This document shows positions 32,358 to 43,300 of a DNA stretch of 64,000 nucleotides, piece by piece. The stretch's first letter is position 1. The number at the start of each line of letters is the position of its first letter. The DNA comes from Streptomyces dysideae (GTDB taxonomy: Bacteria > Actinomycetota > Actinomycetes > Streptomycetales > Streptomycetaceae), in the NCBI RefSeq assembly GCF_001514305.1, contig NZ_KQ949110.1, positions 1 to 64,000 of the forward strand, given 5' to 3'. The position numbers and the translations under genes were made by a program. The notes under the pieces are model-generated. The model ran no database searches. It was not told where the DNA came from and worked only from the letters and a program-made list of their open reading frames with translations.

Positions 32358-35030
32358 TCAAAGCGTCGTCGCATATTCGGCGGGGAAGAGGTCGGCGAGG
32401 ACGCCGCCTGCCGCACAGAGTTCCTCAAGGGCTCCGCGGGTGAGTGGCCGAGCCGACTCGGCCAACGTCTCGCCCACGCCGGGCAGGTAGGCGATCGTCT
32501 CATCGGTCACGAACGCGAGACGCCAGCCGCAGTCGGCGGCGATCAGGACGACTCCATCGCACCGGCGATAGTGCCGTGCCGCGACGACCAGACGGGGCAC
32601 GCGCGCGTCGATGAACGGGGTGGTTATGCCGCGGACATCGAGCCGGAGCTGGACGGCCGTTACACCCGGCGACGCTGCCAGCCTCAGCTCGTCCAGGCCG
32701 AACTCTTCAGCCGTGCGGGCGCACCAGAGGTCGTCGTCGATGAAGTCGATGGCGGCGAGTAGCTGATCGTCGGCCACGTCACAGGTGATGTTTTGTCTGG
32801 TTATAGCGGATAGGTAATGGCTTGTCGTCTCGGTCGGATCGAGCAGGCCGTGGGCGAGGGCCGCCGCAAGGACCGGTTTGACGGCGACGACGCGTTCGCG
32901 CCGGTCGCTGCCAGGCTGAATCACCAGCCAGCACAGAGCCGCGACGGTTTCGGGCAGCCAGGCGGGCAGCCGGTTGAGCACTTGCGTTCGGGTCGGCTCG
33001 TCGAGCTGGTCGAGCCAGCCGTCGCCCTGGCCGGTCCCTACGAACGGCCGTAGCCACAGCTGCCATATCTCGTCCAGGTCGTCGTCGGTGAGCTCGGCTC
33101 GCTCCGGGTGGCGGGCTTGGTCGAGGCGGAGGTGGGCGAGGGTAATGGTCATCACGGCGAAGTTCCCGGCGGGGGCGAACGGATCGACCCATACAAGGCG
33201 TGGATCGGTTTGCGCGGCGGCCCAGCGGCGCAGGACGTTCCGGGCGCGCACCCTGATTCGCGTGGACGGCTTCCAGGAGCGGGGCGGCCTGTGCTGACCG
33301 TGGTCAGGTTGCTCGTGTGTGCGGTCGAGGAGCTGTGCGAGCAGCGAATGCGCGTGCGGGCTGGCCGTGGCGGGGGTACGGGCGCGGAGTGCCTCGAGCA
33401 GTTCGACGAGCGGTTCGGCGCCATCGAGCGTATGGCGCCTCCACACGCGGTTGTAGACACTCGCCCGGGGGTCGCGGGCGAGCTGTTCACGTTCGAGGCG
33501 GTCCCACAGGTCGTCATCCGTCTGTTCACCGTGCTCGCCACGGGCCTCCGCTGCGGTACCGGTGGTCGTGGCCAGTTCGCTGACGTCCATGGTGAGGTTG
33601 CGGTGCAGCCGGATGAGCGCCCGGCCGAGAGGTGTGTCCAGGTCTGCGCCGTGGAGTTCGGGGGGAATGTCGCCGCCGGAGCGGGCCGAGTTCTTGATGA
33701 GCGTGGCGGCGAGGGCGGCGGGGTCGTCGACGATGACACGGTTCGACAGGACTTGCTTGTCGGCGTCGAGGAGTTGGACAAGTCGGCCTTCCAGCGGCCC
33801 GGCGGTCAGCGCACGGCCGTTGTCGCCGACGGTGAGGGGCTGGCGGCATGTGAGGTCGTCGAGGAGCCAGTCGTCGCTCCAGGGTGGCTCGGTCGTGATC
33901 TCGATCCGGCCATCGGGAAGCGCGGTGGCGGTCACAAGCTGCACAGTTGGGGATTCCGGCTCCGGGTGGGTGCGGAAGCTGAGGGACGTCAGAGCTCGGA
34001 GACTGTGTTCCCGGACCGTCGTGCCGGGCGGCACGAAAGCGACCCGAACCTCATCGGCCTCCAGCGGGGCTAGGACGGCGAGTTCGATGTTGCCTTGGGT
34101 GGCGTGGGTCAGCCTGAGCGCGGCGCTCGAGAGGTTCGCCGATCCGGACACCAGCCACGCTCGCGGTCCCGCCAGAATGCCGATGAGCTTGGCGTGGACG
34201 AACTGATCGGGCTCATAGGCAGCCACGGACACGCCAGCGCCGCTTGCGGCAAGCCGCTCGGCGAGTCGCTCGCCGTTGACGCTGGTCGACCCGGTGACGA
34301 AGAGGTTCACCTTTTCGGGCTTCAGCATGTCGAGCAGGGCGCCGACTGCGACGGCATTGGCGTCGTAGAAGGGAGCGGCCAGCCATAGCTCGTTCACCCG
34401 AGCTCCCGACTCGGCGACTACGGCTGCGAGCTGGTCGGCGATCGGGGTGTCAAGGTTGTGCAGCAGGGGCGATGGCACGTGCTGGGTGGCCACGGCCGGG
34501 GACGGGATCTGGCCTTCGAGGTGCTGGAACCGTGCTGCGAGCGTGGTGTCACCGACTATGCCGACGAGGCGCCGCATCCACGATCGCCACGCGGCGATGG
34601 CGGCGTCGCCGACCGGGGTGCCAGACCGGAAGGTGGTGAACGCCTCGCGGCCGTCGTCCAGACCTCCGGCCAACAGGTTTCCGGAACCGACCAGCAGCGT
34701 GGCCCTGGCACCGGTGACCGCCAGATAGGATTTGGGGTGGAATGCCCCGCTGATTCGGACACCGCGCAGGAGCCAGCGGCGGTTCACCGGTGCGAGCGTG
34801 TCGGCGCGCTCCGCTGGTATGCGGGAGAGGCTGGTGGTGAGACGCCGGTGGTCCGCCAGCACGGCGATGTTGAGCGGCGGTTCGCCGAGCCGGGCGAGGA
34901 GGAACTCGTTGAACAGTGCGAGATCCATGGTGTACGTCGTGGCCCATAGCGCCTGCGCGCCGCCGGTGAAGAGTTCGACGATGGGCTGGACTCTGGGTAT
35001 CACCGGACCGTTTTCGGGAGTGTCCGTCAT
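32358..35030 (-). CDS. Large phospholipase-D-superfamily protein with two HKD motifs
   Basis: 890 residues from ATG 35030, overlapping the stop of the previous gene by 4 nt (ATGA). Two HKD-type motifs are present: GAFHPKSYLAV with LVGSGNL (His98, Lys100) and QFVHAKLIGI with LVSGSANLSS (His279, Lys281). Both are expected to combine into one phosphodiesterase site in the N-terminal 320 residues. The remaining 570 residues are mostly helical with no motif I know. PLD enzymes in defence loci act as nucleases or phosphodiesterases on nucleic acid or lipid. With its partner (35027-36742) it diverges from the DISARM operon 448 nt away. Confidence 0.75.
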   Translation of the reverse strand: MTDTPENGPVIPRVQPIVELFTGGAQALWATTYTMDLALFNEFLLARLGEPPLNIAVLADHRRLTTSLSRIPAERADTLAPVNRRWLLRGVRISGAFHPKSYLAVTGARATLLVGSGNLLAGGLDDGREAFTTFRSGTPVGDAAIAAWRSWMRRLVGIVGDTTLAARFQHLEGQIPSPAVATQHVPSPLLHNLDTPIADQLAAVVAESGARVNELWLAAPFYDANAVAVGALLDMLKPEKVNLFVTGSTSVNGERLAERLAASGAGVSVAAYEPDQFVHAKLIGILAGPRAWLVSGSANLSSAALRLTHATQGNIELAVLAPLEADEVRVAFVPPGTTVREHSLRALTSLSFRTHPEPESPTVQLVTATALPDGRIEITTEPPWSDDWLLDDLTCRQPLTVGDNGRALTAGPLEGRLVQLLDADKQVLSNRVIVDDPAALAATLIKNSARSGGDIPPELHGADLDTPLGRALIRLHRNLTMDVSELATTTGTAAEARGEHGEQTDDDLWDRLEREQLARDPRASVYNRVWRRHTLDGAEPLVELLEALRARTPATASPHAHSLLAQLLDRTHEQPDHGQHRPPRSWKPSTRIRVRARNVLRRWAAAQTDPRLVWVDPFAPAGNFAVMTITLAHLRLDQARHPERAELTDDDLDEIWQLWLRPFVGTGQGDGWLDQLDEPTRTQVLNRLPAWLPETVAALCWLVIQPGSDRRERVVAVKPVLAAALAHGLLDPTETTSHYLSAITRQNITCDVADDQLLAAIDFIDDDLWCARTAEEFGLDELRLAASPGVTAVQLRLDVRGITTPFIDARVPRLVVAARHYRRCDGVVLIAADCGWRLAFVTDETIAYLPGVGETLAESARPLTRGALEELCAAGGVLADLFPAEYATTL

Positions 35031-36742
35031 CCGAGGACCTCTTCGACGAATCTCATGCCCCGTGCGGTCAGAGTTGCAGGACATTTATCGTCGTCGGTCT
35101 CGCTCCACAAGCCGAGGTCCCAAGTGAGGGACGACAAGGGCGCATTGCGAACAGCTGCCAGCGGGAACCGCCCGATTCCATGGTCGTAGAAGCGCAGCAG
35201 GCCGTCCTCCCAACGGAAGCGGAAGGTGAGTTCCGGCAGCTTCGAGTACGCGATCCGCTCATGGACGGGGATGACGAACCGTGACACCAGCCACCACAAC
35301 GTGTCCGCCACAGTGGGGCTATCGGCCAGATGGCTGCCCAGGGCTGCGATGACGCCAGCGATCGAGGGCTGCCATCCCGACCTGATGCCGGCGGCCTTCT
35401 GCCAGCCGTCTCCTGCGCGGCCTTCCATCCGGCGGGCCAGCTCAAGCACCACCACAAGACCGGAGGAGGCGGTATCGAGCCGGCTGGTGAGCCGTCGCAG
35501 ATCGTCCAGCGGTGCAGTTGCCACATCCACGTCGGTGCCATCGGTATCCGGAACGGCGAGCGTCCCGGCCGCCAGCTGGGCGGCGAGGGCCGTGGTCAAA
35601 GAGGTCGGGTCAAGGTCCGGTTGCCCGGCAGCCAGACCAGCAGCGACCCTGCGCACCTCATCCCAAGTGAGGCCCCGGCCAAGATCACGGGTGCGGGTCA
35701 GGCCGGCTCGGCAGAACTCGGACCAAACCGAGCAAAGCGCCTCCTGCCAGACGTCTTTGGCTATCAGCGCAGCCCACTGACCCGCTACCACGGCATGGGC
35801 TTCGCTGCGGGGCGCCGGCGGCGACCACAGCGCGTCCCGGTACGCGGTCTCCGAGGCGACGACGCTCGGGTCAGTGTCGAGGAGCGAGAGGTAGTGGCCA
35901 ACGCTGAGGCGCCGTTGCCGCACCCCCGCCTCCGAGAACACCTCCCCGACCACTGTCGGACCATCGTCGACGCCCAGCAGTTCGCTGTTTTCACCGACCA
36001 CGGTGGAGAGCACTTCGGCGTCCGGGGTGTCCGTACCGAACAGCGCAGCGTGGACGGCGTCACGCTCTTCAGGCAGCTCCCGCAGTCGACACAAACAGGC
36101 GACATGGGCGTACTCATCGATCACATCAGCCGGCAGGTCGTCGGCCGTCCACATGACACGCTGGTAGTACGCGGTGTGCTCCACGGCCGACTTGAATGTG
36201 TTCGCGAGCCGCCGAGCCCGGTCGGTGTCGTAGAGCACGTCGATGGGGATCGGCCGACCGCCGAGCAGCGTCCCTGTTCTGGCCACGATGCCGAACTCGG
36301 CCATCGGCGAACGGTAGTACAGCCCGTAGCCGCCAAAGGCGCTCTCCACCGATTCACCCCGCCCATAGGGCCCCGGCCCCATCGCCAGGCCGCTCAGTTT
36401 GCGGGCCCCCACCGGACTCGATCCGCAGTCCCGGGGGCAGCGCAGTACAGCCAGGCCGTACTCCCACTCCCGACGTTTGATGAATGCCGACAGCGTATTG
36501 CCGTCAGCCGCGAGGTGCCGGTCGCGGTACTCGGCGAGCAGGAAGGCGTGGAACGAGAAGTAGCGGGCCCGCCGCGACAACTCCAGGATGCCGGGAAGCA
36601 GGACCGGCATCAGCCGGTCCTGCGTGGTCGTCTGGAGTCCGAGCGGGTCCCGGCCTTCTTTGAGTTTCAGCGAGGCCTCGATCCAGGCGGGTGCAGGCAC
36701 CTTCGTCCCGTCTGCCCTCAGCCCCTCAAACTGCACTGTCAC
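35027..36742 (-). CDS. Unknown defence-associated protein (DUF6361-like pattern)
   Basis: 571 residues from GTG 36742, with GGGAGA 9 nt upstream; the longer frame to 36946 adds an implausible leader. The N-terminus reads DPLGLQTTTQDRLMPVLLPG then LELSRRARYFSFHAFLLAEY, a pattern recalling DUF6361 proteins (a helical N-terminus followed by a RARYF motif). The middle is helical with AVEHTAYYQRVMWT and YAHVACLCRLRELPEERDAV. The C-terminal 150 residues include RFVIPVHERIAYSK and a DUF-like beta segment LTFRFRWEDGLLRFYDHG. No catalytic motif was identified. It is translationally coupled to the PLD gene, so the two probably form one unit. Confidence 0.6.
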   Translation of the reverse strand: MTVQFEGLRADGTKVPAPAWIEASLKLKEGRDPLGLQTTTQDRLMPVLLPGILELSRRARYFSFHAFLLAEYRDRHLAADGNTLSAFIKRREWEYGLAVLRCPRDCGSSPVGARKLSGLAMGPGPYGRGESVESAFGGYGLYYRSPMAEFGIVARTGTLLGGRPIPIDVLYDTDRARRLANTFKSAVEHTAYYQRVMWTADDLPADVIDEYAHVACLCRLRELPEERDAVHAALFGTDTPDAEVLSTVVGENSELLGVDDGPTVVGEVFSEAGVRQRRLSVGHYLSLLDTDPSVVASETAYRDALWSPPAPRSEAHAVVAGQWAALIAKDVWQEALCSVWSEFCRAGLTRTRDLGRGLTWDEVRRVAAGLAAGQPDLDPTSLTTALAAQLAAGTLAVPDTDGTDVDVATAPLDDLRRLTSRLDTASSGLVVVLELARRMEGRAGDGWQKAAGIRSGWQPSIAGVIAALGSHLADSPTVADTLWWLVSRFVIPVHERIAYSKLPELTFRFRWEDGLLRFYDHGIGRFPLAAVRNAPLSSLTWDLGLWSETDDDKCPATLTARGMRFVEEVLG

Positions 36743-37190
36743 CTGTTCGCGTCTCCCATGCGCCGACTGCAGAGGTTCACCGTAGAGGTCCGGTCGCGAG
36801 CAGGGCACGACCGAGAACTCGAGTTCCGAAAAAACGCCGCAGCTGTTGGAGGAAGGAGCGCAGCAGGTCAGTGGCCCGGTACCCGCCGCTACCTGAAATA
36901 CCAGCTGCAGCAGGCGCTCAGGCCGCGAAACTGCCCGCGGTGGCAAAGGAGCAGGCGCCGTCCGGGGCTGCCAATCGTCGGTATTTTCGCCGCCTGTGGC
37001 CGTTCTGAACGTGCTGCCTCATGACCGGCAAACCCGCCGCGCCCGCACGGCGACATGGACGGCGACACCCTGCGGTCGCGGCCCGAGGGTGGCAGGACCG
37101 TGCCGTGCAGCCGCACTGGTCCGTCGGGCGAGCAGCAGCTGAGCGGGCCCAGCCCATAGGATCGGGCTCTGCCAAGAAGGGGACATATCT
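36743..37190. promoter_or_regulatory. Divergent promoter region between the PLD pair and DISARM
   Basis: 448 nt separating two head-to-head operons. No open frame with real-looking coding was seen on either strand. The drmD ribosome site AAGAAGGGGA is at 37174-37183. No consensus promoter, palindrome or operator stood out by eye. Shared divergent control of the two operons would have to act here. Confidence 0.45.
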
Positions 37191-40100
37191 GTGGTGATGT
37201 CAGCGCCGGACGCGCTCGAGGTCGGTCAGTTGGTCCGGGTGCGCGGGCAGCAGTGGGTGGTGTCGCAGCTGCACCGCAGTCGCCAGCCCGAGGACCAGTT
37301 GGCGGCCGCGACGCCGCCTGGGCGCACACTCGTGACGCTGAACAGCGTCAGTGATGACGACCTGGGCGAGGAGCTCACCCTGGTATGGGAGGTCGAGCCG
37401 GGCCGCGAGGTCGTTCCCGCCACCCAGCTGCCCGCGGTGACCGAGACAGGCTGGGACGACCCGCAACGCCTCGGCGCGTTCCTGGACGCGGTCCGCTGGG
37501 GCACCGTCGCCAGCGCCGACACCCGGACCCTGCAGTCCCCGTTCCGCTCCGGCATCACCATCGAGGAGTACCAGCTCGAACCCGTCGCCCGCGCGCTGGC
37601 GATGCCCCGAGTGAATCTGCTGATCGCCGACGACGTCGGTCTGGGCAAGACGATCGAGGCCGGTCTGGTCGTCCAGGAGCTGCTGCTGCGCCACCGGGCC
37701 CGCCGGGTGCTGGTGGTGTGCCCGGCACCGTTGACCTTGAAGTGGCGCGAGGAGATGGCGGAGAAGTTCGGCCTGGACTTCGTCGTCCTCGACGCGTCGG
37801 CGCTGCGCGAACTGCACCGCACGCACGGGCAGGAGGCCAACCCGTTCTCCGTCCACCCACGTGTGATCATCAGCCTGCCCTGGCTGCGCACACCTCGGGT
37901 ACAGCGGCTGCTCGACGAGGTCCTCACCCACGAGACCCGCCACCCGGGGTTCTTCGACCTGCTGATCGTTGACGAGGCCCACCACTGCGCCCCGCCCGCC
38001 CCTGCGCGTGGCCGCGGGTATGCCGTGGACAGCCTGCAGACCCGGGCCGTGCGCCGCCTGGGCGAGCACAGCCAACACCGGTTGTTCCTGAGCGCGACCC
38101 CGCACAACGGCTACAGCGAGTCATGGCAGGCGCTGCTGGCGATGCTGGACCCGCAGCGCTTCACCAGGGGCGTGCCGCCGGATGAGGACATGCTGGCGCA
38201 GGTGATGGTCCGGCGGTTGAAGAGCAAAGTGCTGGACGCCGACGGGCAGCCGGTGTTCCCCGCCCGGACGCACCGCGCCGTCGAGGTGGAGTACACCGAG
38301 CAGGAGCGGCAGATCCACGATCTGCTGGAGGCGTACGCGGGCCGCCGCCGCCGGGCGCCCGGACAGGTCGCCGTCCGCGCCAATGACCTGGTCACGCTGC
38401 TGCTGAAGAAGCGGTTGTTCTCCTCCCCCGCCGCGTTCGCGCGCACGCTTGCCGCCCACGCGGCGAGCGTGAACAAACCGGGCGGCAGCGTGGCGACCGC
38501 CGGGCTGCCCGCCTGGCTGGACGAGGCCCTCGGCTGGGACGACGAGATCGAGGACACGCCCGAGGAGCACGCGCCTGCGTCCCCGGATGCGGCCGAAGCC
38601 GCTGGTGTGCAGGGCTCGCTGGACGAGCACGTGCACGACCTCGTCGGCCGCGCTGCCGACGTCGGCGCCGGCGCGGACCCTCAGGACGCGGACCTGCTGG
38701 AGGAGATGCTCGCCTGGGCAGACCGCCACGGCGAGCACTCCGACAGCAAGGCGAACGCCCTGGTCGCCGAGCTCGAGACGATCTGCCGCCCCGGCGGCGA
38801 GTGGAACAACGAGCGGGTCATTGTCTTCACCGAGTACCGCGACACCCAGCGTTGGCTGGCCGAACTGCTGGCCTCCCGCGGGCTGGGCGGCGAGCACATG
38901 GGCCTGCTCTACGGTGGGATGGACACGGCCCGACGTGAGCACCTCAAGGCCGCCTTCCAGGCCGACCCGCAACGCGACAGGGTCCGCATCCTGCTGGCCA
39001 CGGACACCGCGAGCGAGGGCATCGACCTGCAGCGGCACTGCCACCGGGTGATTCATTACGACATCCCCTTCAACCCCAACCGTCTCGAACAGCGCATCGG
39101 CCGGGTGGACCGGCGTGGCCAGTGCCACGAGGTCGAAGTGGTGCACTTCGTCGGCACCGGCTGGCAGCGGGCGGAGGCGAACTCCTACGAGGCCGACCTG
39201 GAGTTCCTCAGCCGGGTCGCGGTAAAGGTCGCGACGGAACGCGAAGACCTGGGCAGCGTGAACCCAGTGCTCGCGCACGCGGTCGAGTCCCGGATGCTCG
39301 GCCGGCCCGTGCTGGTCGACCCGCTGGCAGTCACCCCGAGCAGTTCCGTGGTGGCTCTCAAGGGCGAGCAGGACCTGCGCGAGCAGGCCCGCAAGCTGCG
39401 CCTGCAGCTCGAGCACAGCAAGGAGCGGCTGCACGTCGGGCCGGCCAACGTGCGGCGGGTCGTGGACACCGCGCTGGAGCTGGCGGCCCAGCCTCCGCTG
39501 GCCGACCGAGGCAACGGCGAGATCGACCCGCCGGTGCTGCACGCCGGGTGGGAGCGCACCGTGCTCGGCCTGGCCGATCCGCTCAGCGGCGTGATGCGCC
39601 CGCTGTCCTTCGACCAGGCCGTCGTGGGCGACCGCGACGACATCGTCCTCGCGCACCTGGAACACCCGCTCGTCGCCCAAGGTGTGCGACTGCTGCGCAG
39701 CGCCATCTGGGGCGGGCGGACCTCGCTGAACCGGGTGTCCGCTGTACGCGCCGCACTGCCCGCGAAGACCGGAATCGAAGGTCTGCTGGTGACGGTGTTC
39801 TCCCGGCTGGTAGTCGTCGGCAGGGACGGCGCCCGCCTGCACGAGGAAGTCGTCCTGACCGGCCGCGAGATTCCCGCTTCGGGCCGGTCCCGGCGCCTGG
39901 AGCTGGAGCAGCCCCGCTACGCCGACCTCAGGGATGCGGTGGAGCGGGCGCTGGAGCCCGATGCCTGCCATCCGGCGCCCCCGGAGGCCAGATCGGCTCT
40001 GGCCGGGCAGTGGGAGGAGCTGATGCCACGCCTGGCCGAGGACGTCCGCGTACGCGCCGCGGAACGCCTGGCCACGATGAGCCGGACCCTGCAGAACCGG

Positions 40101-40391
40101 GCGACGGACGAGACCCGCAGGATCCACGCGGTCTTCGACCAGCTCCAGGTAACGCTCTCCAACGCCCTGGAAGGGCCCGGCCCGACCCAGCTGAGCCTGG
40201 AGGACCTGGAAGGCGAGGAACGCAAGCAGCTCGACCGTGACCGCAGGGCATGGGAGGACCGCCTGGCCTCACTCGACGAGGAACGCGAGCGGGAGCTCAC
40301 TGCCACCGAGGCCCGGTACGGCGATGTGCGCGAGCTGGTCTTCCCATTCGCCGTCGCCCTGATCGTCCCCGAAGCGGAGGAAGCCCGATGA
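37191..40391 (+). CDS. drmD: DISARM SNF2-type helicase DrmD
   Basis: 1066 residues from GTG 37191 (GTG 37194 and ATG 37197 are in-frame alternatives; spacing from AAGGGGA favours the GTGs). SNF2-family motifs: ADDVGLGKTIEAGLV near 146-160, LVVCPAPLTLKWREEM, IVDEAHHCAPP near 260, LSATPHNGYSESW, then the C-lobe ASEGIDLQRHCHRVIHYD and NPNRLEQRIGRVDRRGQ. A charged coiled-coil tail ends the chain. First gene of the five-gene class 1 DISARM operon (drmD-drmMI-drmA-drmB-drmC), which restricts phage DNA and methylates host DNA. DrmD is the class 1 marker helicase. Overlaps drmMI by 4 nt (ATGA at 40388). Confidence 0.92.
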   Translation: MVMSAPDALEVGQLVRVRGQQWVVSQLHRSRQPEDQLAAATPPGRTLVTLNSVSDDDLGEELTLVWEVEPGREVVPATQLPAVTETGWDDPQRLGAFLDAVRWGTVASADTRTLQSPFRSGITIEEYQLEPVARALAMPRVNLLIADDVGLGKTIEAGLVVQELLLRHRARRVLVVCPAPLTLKWREEMAEKFGLDFVVLDASALRELHRTHGQEANPFSVHPRVIISLPWLRTPRVQRLLDEVLTHETRHPGFFDLLIVDEAHHCAPPAPARGRGYAVDSLQTRAVRRLGEHSQHRLFLSATPHNGYSESWQALLAMLDPQRFTRGVPPDEDMLAQVMVRRLKSKVLDADGQPVFPARTHRAVEVEYTEQERQIHDLLEAYAGRRRRAPGQVAVRANDLVTLLLKKRLFSSPAAFARTLAAHAASVNKPGGSVATAGLPAWLDEALGWDDEIEDTPEEHAPASPDAAEAAGVQGSLDEHVHDLVGRAADVGAGADPQDADLLEEMLAWADRHGEHSDSKANALVAELETICRPGGEWNNERVIVFTEYRDTQRWLAELLASRGLGGEHMGLLYGGMDTARREHLKAAFQADPQRDRVRILLATDTASEGIDLQRHCHRVIHYDIPFNPNRLEQRIGRVDRRGQCHEVEVVHFVGTGWQRAEANSYEADLEFLSRVAVKVATEREDLGSVNPVLAHAVESRMLGRPVLVDPLAVTPSSSVVALKGEQDLREQARKLRLQLEHSKERLHVGPANVRRVVDTALELAAQPPLADRGNGEIDPPVLHAGWERTVLGLADPLSGVMRPLSFDQAVVGDRDDIVLAHLEHPLVAQGVRLLRSAIWGGRTSLNRVSAVRAALPAKTGIEGLLVTVFSRLVVVGRDGARLHEEVVLTGREIPASGRSRRLELEQPRYADLRDAVERALEPDACHPAPPEARSALAGQWEELMPRLAEDVRVRAAERLATMSRTLQNRATDETRRIHAVFDQLQVTLSNALEGPGPTQLSLEDLEGEERKQLDRDRRAWEDRLASLDEERERELTATEARYGDVRELVFPFAVALIVPEAEEAR

Positions 40392-43300
40392 GCACCGCAC
40401 GACGTCCTGGCACCCGGGGCGCCGTCCGCCGCCCGGGCGGCGTCAATGAACAGATTCGCCGCCGCCACGCCTGGCTCGAACTCCTGCAGACCTCGGGCCC
40501 GTTCCTGACCCTTCCCGTGGTGCACCGGGTCTTCCCCAACGGGCTTCCGGTCGTCCCCGCAAGTGACCGGGCACTGCTGCGGCTGGCCATCGAGGAGGTC
40601 CTGGAAAACGCTGGCGCCGACCGGCGCCGGCTGGTGACGACCGTCATGCACGACGTCCTGGACTGGCGGCACCGCCTCGTCGAGGGCGACGCCATCCCCG
40701 ACTCTCTGGCCGAGCCGATCCAGGAGCACGGCCTCACCGTGCGCGCGGACTTCGCCTTCTTCATTGAGGACAACGAGGCTGGCGGTGCCGCCGCCTCCGG
40801 CCCGGACGGCGACCCCAACTCGGCGGACGACGAGGACGAAGAGGACGGCAGCGAAGAGGACGGCAGCGAAGAGGAGACGGCAGCCCAGGGGCCCTGGCGG
40901 CTGCTGGGCATGCTGTCCCCGTGGGGCTTGCACCCACTCGCCCGTATCACCCAGGGCGGCTGGACCGCTAGCCCGGTGGAACGCCTCGCGGTGCTTCTGC
41001 GGGCCCGGGACGTACCCGTCGGCCTGGTCACCGACGGCCGCTGGTGGGCCCTGGTCTGGGCCCCGCGCGGCGGCACCACCGGCTGCGCCGTGTGGGACGC
41101 CAGCCGGTGGGGCACCGAACCCGACACTCTGCGGGCCTTCGTCGCTCTGCTCCAGCGCTCCCGCTTCCTCTCCGTCACACAGGCCGACACTCTGCCCGCG
41201 CTGCTTCAGGAGAGCCTGATGCGGCAGGAGGAGGTCACCGAGAGCCTCGGCCGACAGGTCCGCGACGCTGTCGAGATGCTCGTGGGCACCATCGACCGTC
41301 TCGACGCCGACAGCGGGCGGACTCTGCTTGCCGACGTGGACGACGACGAGTTCTACGCCGGCATCGTCACCGTAATGATGCGGGTGGTCTTCCTGCTCTT
41401 CGCCGAGGAACGCCGCCTGCTACCCAGCGACGACTCCCTCTACGTCGCCGCCTACAGCGTCAGCCGACTCGTCGACCAGCTCGAATCCCAGGCCAGCCTG
41501 CTGGGCGAGCAGGCCCTGGAACACCGCACCGGCGCCTGGCACCGCCTGCTCGCCGTCACCCGCGCCGTTCACCAAGGCGTCGCCCACGAGGACCTGCGCA
41601 TGCCCGCCTACGGCGGCAGCATGTTCGACCCCGACCGCTTCCCCTGGCTGGAAGGCCGCCGCGGCACCGCAGCTGACCCCGGCAGCCAGGTACCCGCCGT
41701 CGACGACCGCACCGTGCTGCGGATGCTCCGCGCCGTCCAGTACGTCGAGGCTGGCGGAGAGCGCCGCCGGCTGAGCTTCCGCGCACTGGACGTCGAACAG
41801 ATCGGCTACGTCTACGAGGGCCTGCTCGAACTCGAGGTGCGCACCGCCGACGACGTCGTCCTGGGCATGGTCCGGCCGCCGAAGTGGCCGCGAGTAACCA
41901 AGGGCGAGTGCGAGGTGGCCCTGCCCGACGCGTTGAACATCCTTGTTGATATGGATCGTGGCCCGACGCTGGCCGAGTGGGTGGCTGTGCGTACCGGCTG
42001 GTCCAAGGCCCGGCTCGACGCAGTGTTCTCCACCCCGCTGGAGCAAGAGCGCCGACAGGCGGTACTGCGCGCGGTCGGCGGCGACCTCGAACTCGCCGAC
42101 GCCATCGGTCCGTTCGCTGCTGTCCTACGCTACGACGAGCGCAGCCTGCCAGCCGTCATCCTGCCCGGCGGACGCTTCGTCGCACCAAGTACCAGGCGCG
42201 CGGCCAGCGGCACCCACTACACCCCCCGCTCCCTGGCTGAGGACGTTGCCGGTAACACCCTCGAGCCCCTCGTCTACCGGCCCGGCCCGCTGGAGACCGC
42301 CGACCGCAGCGCCTGGCAGCTCCGCCCCTCTACCGCAATTCTGGAACTCAAGGTCGCCGACATCGCCATGGGCTCCGGTGCGTTCCTCACCGCCGCCTGC
42401 CGCTACCTAGCGGACCGCCTCGTGGAGGCGTGGGAGGCGGAAGGCCGCCGCGACGCTCTGGAGGCCGTACGCCGACGAGCAGGACACAAACTGTCCTCGG
42501 ACGCCGAGATCGAACAGGTACAGGTCGAGGCACGACGCCTGATCGCCGAGCACTGCCTGTACGGCGTCGACATCAACCCGCTCGCCGTCGAAATGGCGAA
42601 ACTGTCGCTGTGGCTCATCACCATGGACCGGGAACGGCCCTTCGGCTTCCTCGACGACCGCCTCAAGACGGGCGACAGCCTCCTCGGAGTAGCGCGCACC
42701 GACCAACTGGAGGCTCTGCACATCGACCCCGTCGCGGGACGAAAGCTGCACCAAGGGGCGGTCCTGGACCTGACCACAGGTGTACGGCCATTGCTCCAGC
42801 GCGCCGCCGACCTACGACGGCGGATCACCGCCGCGCCGGTCGTCACCATCCGGGACGTCGAACACAAGGCCCGGCTGCTCGCGGAGGCGGAGGAAAACAG
42901 CAGCCAACTGCGACTGATGGCCAACGCAGTCACGGCCACCGGCCTGCTGGCAGCAGCGGCACGACCCAAAGACGTCGAGAAGCGCTTCCTCCAACTGTCC
43001 TGGGCGCTGAGCCAGGACAGCAATCAGGAGGCTTTGGCCAAGTCCGTGGCCGTAGACCTGCAGGCCGGGCGGCCCGAGGTGACCAGCCCGCGCGAGCCGC
43101 TGCACTGGCCACTTGCATTCCCTGAGGTCTTCGCCGACACACCGACCCCAGGATTCGACGCCGTGATCGGAAATCCGCCGTTCCTGGGCGGGAAGAAGAT
43201 CACCGGGAATATGGGCAAAGAGTACCTGGCTTGGCTCCAGCGCTGGGACGGCGGCGGCATTAAGGGCAGTGCGGACCTTGCGGCCCGATTCGTCCTGCGC

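Noticed and set aside
32018..32443. Plus-strand frame in the gap after the kinase
   Set aside because: Poor codon bias, no ribosome site, runs into the end of the PLD gene.
38121..40127. 668-codon antisense frame across drmD
   Set aside because: Shadow of a motif-complete SNF2 helicase.
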